A DNA stretch of 64,000 bases from Megalonaias nervosa. Its lineage: Eukaryota > Mollusca > Bivalvia > Unionida > Unionidae. Position 1 is the first letter of the stretch. Every line of letters starts with the position of its first letter. Of the stretch, positions 57,765 through 64,000 are shown piece after piece. Both the position numbers and the translations under genes were made by a program. The stretch is taken from NCBI GenBank assembly GCA_016617855.1, contig JAECUM010012978.1, positions 1 to 64,000 on the forward strand, in the 5' to 3' direction. The notes under the pieces were generated by a model. That model searched no databases and had not been told where the DNA came from. It saw only the letters and a program-made list of their open reading frames with translations.

Positions 57765-59235
57765 TGTATACAGTATCACAAGCCATCACAGGCCTTTAAA
57801 TTATCAAGCACCAAATCAATATGCGATATCACAAGCCCCTAAATTATCAAGCACCAAATCAGTATGCAGTATCACAATCCCCTAAATTATCAAGCATCAA
57901 ATCTGTATGCAATATCACAGGCCTCTGAATTACCAAGAACCAAATCTGGATGCAATATCACAAGTCCCTAAATTATCAAGCACCCAATCTGTATGCAGTA
58001 TCACAAGCCCCTGAATTATCAAGCACCAAATCTGTATGCAATATCACAATCACCTAAATTTTCAAGCACTAAATCTGTATGCAGTATCACAATCCCCTAA
58101 ATTATCAAGCACCAAATCTATATACAGTATCACAAGCCCCTAATTGTCAAGCACCAAATCTGTATCCAGTATCACAATCCCCTAAATTATCAAGCACCAA
58201 ATCTATATACAGTATCACATTCCCCCTAAATTATCAAGCACCAAATCTGTATGCAGTATCACAAACCCCTGAATTATCAAGCACAAAATCTGTGTGCGAT
58301 ATCACAATCCCCTAAATTATCAAGCACCAAATCTATATACAATATCAAAGGCCCCTAAATTATCAAGCACCACATCTATATACAGTATCAGTCCCCTAAA
58401 TTATGAAGCACAAAATCTGTATGCAGTATCACAATCCCCTAAATTATCAAGCTCCAAATCTATATACAGTATCACAATCCCCTAAATTATCAAGCACCAA
58501 ATCTGTATGCGATATCACAGGCCCCAAAATTATCAAGCACAAATCTATATACAGTATCACAATCCCCTGAATTATCAAGCACCAAATCTGTATGCGATAT
58601 CACAGGTCCCAAAATTATCAAGCACCAAATCTGTATGCAGAATCACAATCCCCTAAATTGTCAAACTCCAAATCTATATACAGTATCACAAACCCCTAAA
58701 TTATCAAGCACTAAATCTCTATGCAGTATCACAGTCCCCTAAATTATCAAGCTCCAAATCTGTATGCAGTATCACAGGCCCCTAAGTTATCAAGCACCAA
58801 ATCTATATACAGTATCACAAACCCCTGAATTATCAAGCACAAAATCTGTCTGCAGTATCACACACCCCTGAATTGTCAAGAACAAATCTGTGTGCAGTAT
58901 CACAATCCCCTAAATTATCAAGTACCAAATCTGTATGCGATATCACAGTCCCCTAAAATTATCAAGCACCAAATCTGTATGCAGTATCACAAACCCCTGA
59001 ATTATCAAGCTCCAAATCTATATACAGTATCACATGCTCCTAAATTACAGTGTATCAGACAGTATGCAATATCACAAACCCCTCAGTTATCAAGCACCAA
59101 ATCTGTAAACAGCATCATGAGCCCCTAAATTATCAAGCACCAAATCTGTATAGAGTATTATGAGCCCCTAAATTATCAAGTACTAAATCTGTATGCAGTA
59201 TCACAAGTCCCTAAATTATCAAGCACCAAATCTGT
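57765..59235 (+). repeat. Minisatellite, 43-bp unit, about 34 copies
   Basis: Head-to-tail units with the landmarks TATCACAATCCCCTAAATTA, TCAAGCACCAAATC and TGTATGCAG. Two recurrent variants differ in the last part (TGTATGCAG or TGTATGCGA versus TATATACAG) and occur interspersed; a third difference is AATCCCC, AGCCCC or AGGCCCC. A 43-bp period cannot keep a reading frame, so the 63-78-codon frames across it are not genes. It lies wholly in intron 2 and shows no relation to the host exons. Confidence 0.92.
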
Positions 59236-59519
59236 TGTTTGTACTTAAATAGTTGTCATCTGAAAATTTTGACCACCATTGGCACTAGGTTGCTTGCAGT
59301 CATAGGTTTGAGTGACATAAGATATAAGTCCAGTTCTTTTTAACACAGAATTTAGCAACTTTCATTATCCTCACAAACTTGTCCACATAACTGAAACTTA
59401 GAAGATTATGGAGAAAATGACATAACTAAATTTTTTGATGATTCATCTGTGAATTCTGCAAGAAATACATGAAATATTTTGGCTTCATTATCTATAAAGC
59501 ATTTTTGTTATACCCCCCA

Positions 59520-60300
59520 CCATAGAATGGTGTAGACATATAATTACTCATGTCCATCCATACCATCTTGTCACATTGTATCATAATGCAGTTGCATCAC
59601 ATTGTGTCTTGTGTCACATTCATCACAAATTTTGTTTTAATCCAATAACCTTTTGGAGGACTTTTTGGACTGAAACCAAATTTCATTTCAATCTAATAAC
59701 TTTCTGGAGGACTTTTTGGACTGAAACCAAAATTTTTTTTGAAGCTTTAAATCAAGAAAGTTTTGGTCAATTTTGATTTTGACTTTTTTCCAGCAAAACA
59801 TTATAGAAGTTATAGCCCCTGCTTCACACTAGAACTTTGCTATTCCATTTCCACTCACTAAATTTTCAAAGGCTTTATTGTTGAAAACCAAATTTTGTAC
59901 AAGACTTTACATTAAGAAGATCTAGGTTGATTTTGACCATTTACTTTTATAGAGTTATGGACTTTGTTTGACTTGGAACTTTGCACTTCAATTTCTACTC
60001 GATAACTTTTGATCAGAGGCTTGACATTATTAAAACCTAGGTCAGAATCGATTTTTGTTGCATCTGCCTTGGCAGAAAAATGATGTAACTTTGGCATCCG
60101 TGTGTGTGTGTGTGTGTGTCCATTCTTACCCTAGAATAGGTCCATTTTATCGTTGTTAGGTTCATTTCAGTGTTTCTTTTACTTTCTAGCTAAGTCAGTG
60201 TTGGCAAACTAAAAAGGGAGTCACTTCTTACCATTTTCTAGCAAAACTCTATTGTCTTATGACCCCTCACATTGACTTAGAACTGTACCCTTCAGTTTGC
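59520..60300 (+). repeat. Degenerate tandem array in intron 2
   Basis: Units with CAATCTAATAACTTTCTGGA, GGACTTTTTGGACTGAAACC (two copies 60 bp apart), TTGATTTTGAC and GACTTGGAACTTTGCACTTC at 100-180-bp spacing, plus a GT run at 60102-60118. Strongly diverged; probably an old tandem-core element. Confidence 0.45.
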
Positions 60301-60591
60301 TTGACATTGGTGTTTTCTGTATCATATGTACAAATTTTATTGCTTTGTATCTGTACAGTTGTATCATAACACTTTGAAGATTTAAGTCTTTTTGCAAACT
60401 TGAAACATTAATGATGTGGTATGGTACTTGAGAGTTGCTGTCAGGTCAGGAGGTTGTAAATTTAACTAGCAGTATATTGTTAGCTGTCTGGTTATGTGTA
60501 AATTCTTTGAAAGCAAATCGATACTTTCCACAGTAATGCCATAATATTTAATGCCAATGTTATTTTAATACGTATTTCATCTTTTCTCCAG

Positions 60592-60753
60592 TTTGAAGGT
60601 TGCAACAAGGCATTCTCACGATTGGAGAATCTGAAGATACATTTACGCTCACACACTGGGGAGCGGCCATATATTTGCCAGCATGCAGGGTGTACAAAGG
60701 CTTTCAGCAATTCCTCAGATCGGGCCAAACACCAGAGAACACATCTGGATACT
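60592..60753 (+). CDS. GLIS3: GLIS3-like exon with ZF3 (rest) and ZF4
   Basis: Residues 611-664, 54 codons, phase 0 at both ends. The acceptor is CTTTTCTCCAG ending at 60591 and the donor is ACT|GTACG. It completes ZF3 (C609 in the previous exon, then C614, H627, H631) and carries ZF4 (C639, C644, H657, H661). The linker HTGERP between them is the classic Kruppel linker. [14 protein letters not shown] and [14 protein letters not shown] are essentially the vertebrate GLIS/GLI sequences; these helices contact DNA in the GLI family. The intron cuts ZF3 directly after KCT, so exon skipping would destroy ZF3 and ZF4 while keeping the frame. Reading through the donor gives nine extra residues and a stop at 60778-60780. 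Confidence 0.95.
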
Positions 60754-63715
60754 GTACGTCAGAGTTCTTCATACTTTTAAATCAGAAATGTTTTGCTAGG
60801 GATCAGTTTGACCCATGCTTTCCTAAAGTATTTTGGTACATAACCTGCCTGTCTGTTGTGAATTCTCATACACTGGTATGTGGGTGGGGTGGGGGTGGAT
60901 TGAGAAATGGGATGTGATGGGACCTCTGCGTATAGTGGTAGGTGTAGTGTATTGTTAAAGCAGTCATATGGATGAAATCCCCAAGAAACTTTTCCATGGC
61001 TTTTATCATTTGTTATTGTGTTTACTTCAGAAGAAATGTACACAGTTCCATAAATCATTCCTGTTTAATAATCATAAGGCATAATGTTTATGGTGACTAC
61101 CTACTAGAAATGGGGTTTTTTGTTGTTTATTTTTCCCCAAGGATTAAATTGAATACACTATGCTTTTCATGTGTGTTTTACCTTGAAATGGTGGTAAATG
61201 TTTCTTTTGTTAGATAAAATTTGGACACAGGTTCTGAAATTGTATAAACATTTGAAGCATTGTATAAAGTATTCAAGAACTGTTTGTAGGTTTGTCAGTA
61301 AGAGGTATATTTATAAGCAGTGAGTATTCAATGCATGATTGTGCTTTGCCTGGTCAAATAGCTTCAGTTGTAGTCTGCTCTGGTATTTTGCTGTGTCAAA
61401 TTCACATTTTATGAATTAATCCGTATCCGAGACTGGGGATCAAATTCTCTTTTTGTATACTCGATTTGATCTTAATTTGAGATAGTTTTGGCTGAAAATT
61501 AAACATTTGTATAAGAACCATATTTGATTCATTTAGAATATACAGATTCAATAACAGATCAATAATAACTTTTGATAGGTACAGTGCATAAAGATGGCAA
61601 GATAAATGCAATTAATTGCAGATGATGACTTGAACAAATTTTGGAATGTTGTCGATGTGACTTACTGTAGTTTAATTCTTACACACTAAGGTTGATGTTA
61701 GTGCATGATACATATTATAATGTAAACAAAATAATTGTTTTCACGCTTTTTACAGTGCCCTAAATTTAACATTTCTTATAATTTGTTCTCAAGCCTGAAA
61801 GTGGTTTTTGAGTGCCTTTTGTCTTAATGTGGAAGAATGTGACTAAAAACTCATGAAACAAATTGCCTAAAATATGAGCATTATTGTAAGAGGTGTGGAA
61901 ACGTATGTGAAACATTTTTTGAATGAATACAGTAATTCTTTGTGTTTAACTCAGCTGACCAATATGGAATGACAATGCATCTGCCATGTGTTGTCCATTG
62001 TTTGTCTGTTGAAAATTTCTGTTTTAATAAAAACTCATAAGAAAATTGCCTAGAATCTAAATATTGTTACAAGAGGGGAGGAAAAATAGATGAAACATTT
62101 TTTTTAATGAATACAATAGGTCTTGGGTTTTTAGTTTACCTGGCTAATTGAACATTCAGCATTGCCCTGTATCCGATGTATGATAGCCGTTGTCCATCTG
62201 TTGACAGATTCTATTTTAAACTTCTTCTTTTGGAGAAAAAAAAAATGCCAAAGCAATTTTAACCAAATTTGGCACAGAGTGGCATGAGTAGCTTTCAGAT
62301 TTGTACAAATGATGCAGATCCACTTCCACCATCAAATATGACTGCTGTTACTAAAATGACAAGAACTAAATGACTTCTCGAAACTGATGAACAGAATTGG
62401 ATCAAACTTGGCAAAAAGCATCTGGTAGGAAGACCTCTAAAGTTTGCATAAAAATTGACAATCCACCTGTAAAGATGGCCACCATTACTAGAATAGAAAA
62501 TCCATCGTTACTAACAACTAATGTATATGATACAGGTGAAGAGAATTTGTTCAGACTTGACAGAAATCTTCTTGGCATGAAGACCTTTAAAATTTGCACA
62601 AAAAGATGCCAATCTACCATCATATATAACCACCATAATATTAATGATAGAAAAATTTCTAAATGATGACTTCGCCAAGGTCGCTCAATAAAATTTTACT
62701 AAATTTGATAGAAAGTATCATGGCATGAAGGACATTTAAAATGTGTAGAAACAGTGTGAATCTGCAATTAAATATGGCCACAGTTACCAAAAATAGGAAA
62801 ACCTTAAATAACATCTCAAGAAAAAAGTGCTGAGCAGAATGTGATCCAACATTGAGGGCCTAAATCAAGAGCTGGGAGAAGTCAAGGGGACACTTCTGGG
62901 AGAAATCTAGGGGACAAATGGTGACCGTATGAATGAAAAGTCCTTTTGTATGCAGAGAAAGTGATCTTTTATAGTTGGTCCAGGAAAAAAGAAACTCGTA
63001 TTGAGAATTAATAGACATTGTAGCAGCTGTGTACTCAAAACCTTTCTTTCCCCAGTAAAGTTTTAATGTATGTGAATTTTCATTCACAAAGTGACATGTC
63101 AACTACCAGGTGAGCAATATCAGGCCCACTTGGGCCTCATGTTATTAATTGTTAGGGATATGAAAGTGTTGACTGAATAGGATGAACAGATAACTAAGTT
63201 TGTTAAAAATAAAACGAAACAAAACAATAATTAGGTACGTGTATCCACTGTTAGAGATAAAGGCATGAAAAGAAATACTTTTTATCTTTTTAAAACCACA
63301 CCTTTTGTCTTTAATGTAAATTCAAAATGGTTTTTAATATTTTTGCACCTTTTCAAAAGTTTATGTGAACTCCACCCAGCACAAGGTTGTAAAAACTCCA
63401 CATATCTGCTTGAGTTCAGATTACAACATAAAATGAAAACACTGTACTTCAGGTCATTTCTGTACCCATAAAGTTTGCTTCATTGTTGGAAAATTTATTG
63501 TACCTTTTCATGAAACTGGTTATTCGGAAATATTTTATCATATTAAAGTGTTCAGTCAACAAATTTAAATAATGAAGTTTTGCTTTCCAACTTGTTGCTA
63601 CAATGATGAATAGTTGACATGATGAAGATACTTCACTTGGTTACTTGCTTATGTCAATAAGTTTGTCCAGTAAGATGTACGTATTTTGTGATTTTTAAAA
63701 AAAATTTGTTTACAG
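60754..63715 (+). other. Intron 3 of the GLIS3-like gene, about 3.0 kb
   Basis: A GT-AG, phase 0 intron between the ZF4 and ZF5 exons. The first kilobase has no recognisable content. From about 61850 it holds a tandem-core element that ends at a palindromic hairpin near 63137. Confidence 0.88.
61850..63143 (+). mobile_element. Tandem-core element 4 with palindromic hairpin terminus
   Basis: From about 62200 the units repeat at 150-160 bp (AATTTGGCACAGAGTGGCAT, TCAAACTTGGCAAAAAGCAT, TTTGATAGAAAGTATCATGG, each followed by GGCATGAAGACCTTTAAAAT-like and ATATGGCCACAGTTACCA-like pieces). The element closes with CCAGGTGAGC (63106-63115), then the perfect palindrome AGGCCCACTTGGGCCT (63122-63137) and CATGTT. 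This matches the terminus at 5.48-5.52 kb. The left boundary is uncertain. Confidence 0.58.
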
Positions 63716-63826
63716 AAGCCTTATGCTTGTCAAGTGCCAGGATGTAACAAGCGTTACACAGATCCAAGTTCGCTAAGAAAACATGTCAAGAATCACAATC
63801 AGAAAGATCCACAGCAGAAGAAAAAG
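63716..63826 (+). CDS. GLIS3: GLIS3-like exon with ZF5 and basic tail (window truncates the gene after it)
   Basis: Residues 665-701, 37 codons, phase 0 at both ends. The acceptor TTTGTTTACAG ends at 63715 and the donor is AAG|GTAATT at 63826/63827. It encodes ZF5 with C669, C674, H687 and H691 in the form [14 protein letters not shown], followed by a Lys/Gln-rich stretch ending KKK that could serve as part of a nuclear localisation signal. The preceding linker HLDTKPYAC is the one typical of GLIS and GLI proteins between fingers 4 and 5. No stop codon is reached: the remaining exons, including the C-terminal activation domain, lie downstream of the window. Confidence 0.94.
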
Positions 63827-64000
63827 GTAATTTTTATTTCTACTTTTAACCCAGTTCACTCTGAGAATTTACGATTGATGTCATGACACACCTGCCAGAA
63901 CAATGTGTCACAAAAGGCACAATTATTGACTCCCAAACACGGTGACATGGCTGTGTTTATAAAAACAATTTCCAGTAAATCTTATGAAAAATAAAACAGA

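Larger units (their letters stand above)
55466..60591 (+). other. Intron 2 of the GLIS3-like gene, about 5.1 kb
   Basis: A GT-AG, phase 0 intron that interrupts zinc finger 3. It contains a CA-tailed SINE, a foldback MITE, an AT dinucleotide run, a 43-bp minisatellite of about 1.47 kb and a degenerate tandem array. No alternative exon was recognised. About 56400-57210 shows nothing beyond AT-rich sequence. Confidence 0.88.
31921..63826 (+). other. GLIS3: GLIS3-like gene span (partial, 3' end beyond window)
   Basis: Gene-level entry joining four coding exons into 701 codons without a stop. Seen directly: splice phases agree at every junction (phase 1 between exons 1 and 2, phase 0 afterwards), all introns are GT-AG, and the spliced protein carries five consecutive GLI/ZIC/GLIS-type C2H2 fingers. 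From family knowledge: GLIS proteins are nuclear Kruppel-like factors that bind G-rich GLIS sites; vertebrate GLIS3 acts in pancreatic, thyroid, kidney and germ-line programmes. Whether a mollusc protein shares those roles is unknown. CRWIDC, EKVH and KCTFEGC in the fingers, and the N-terminal blocks, resemble vertebrate GLIS3 more than GLIS1 as I remember them, but an invertebrate gene may be the single ancestor of both. Introns are 32189-53903, 55466-60591 and 60754-63715. The C-terminal transactivation domain is not in this window. Confidence 0.93.

Noticed and set aside
58079..59128. Repetitive frames of 63-78 codons (QAPNLYxVSQ-like)
   Set aside because: Products of the 43-bp minisatellite; the period is not a multiple of three and frames end where the phase drifts.
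57765..59235. CRISPR array
   Set aside because: Units are contiguous 43-bp repeats with no unique spacers, in an animal intron.
62397..62666. 89-codon + frame with KASGRKTSKVCIKIDN-like repeats
   Set aside because: It reads the 150-160-bp repeat units of tandem-core element 4 and is closed in neighbouring units.

Overview
This is an AT-rich, intron- and repeat-dominated animal nuclear sequence, most likely from a mollusc and plausibly a bivalve. That placement is an inference from three things: several tRNA-derived SINE families, many tandem-core mobile elements of the Pearl/Helentron type common in bivalves, and very long introns. No species can be named. There are no bacterial-style operons, ribosomal RNA genes, convincing tRNA genes or CRISPR arrays.

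The only gene I can support lies on the + strand from 31921 to beyond the right edge. It encodes a GLI-similar (GLIS) zinc-finger transcription factor, closest to GLIS3 within the GLIS1/3 group. Four coding exons join cleanly in frame: 31921-32188, 53904-55465, 60592-60753 and 63716-63826. They give 701 codons with no stop; the C-terminal activation region lies outside the window. The protein keeps the GLIS3 layout: a KQEW/SUMO-type motif, the KRALSLSP...RTSPTSLVAFING block, a degenerate SUFU-binding-like GHF motif, a second SUMO-type motif, a PPPPY WW-ligand, an acidic DGE patch and five C2H2 fingers, of which the first two form the tandem CWCH2 pair. Introns are about 21.7, 5.1 and 3.0 kb. 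At least one 5' non-coding exon probably lies upstream but I could not locate it.

Left part (1-31.9 kb): no host coding exon recognised. It holds a decayed tyrosine-recombinase pseudogene (about 3.59-4.96 kb) split by a SINE, a possible gag-like fragment of a related element (21.3-22.4 kb), a CpG-richer 1.55-kb terminal-inverted-repeat element (17.6-19.1 kb), a hAT-type MITE, foldback MITEs, and tandem arrays ending in a hairpin plus CTTGTT-like sequence.

Intron 1 (32.2-53.9 kb): SINEs with target-site duplications, a hAT MITE with a near-perfect 8-bp duplication, a Tigger/pogo-like element, a 56-bp tandem array and a related array 8.5 kb away. Intron 2 (55.5-60.6 kb): a SINE, a foldback MITE, a 1.47-kb minisatellite with a 43-bp unit, and a degenerate tandem array. 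Intron 3 (60.8-63.7 kb): a tandem array closing on a perfect palindromic hairpin. No previously undescribed multi-gene system was found. The points most worth following are the GLIS3-like N-terminal motifs, the SINE-split recombinase and the hairpin-terminated tandem-core elements.
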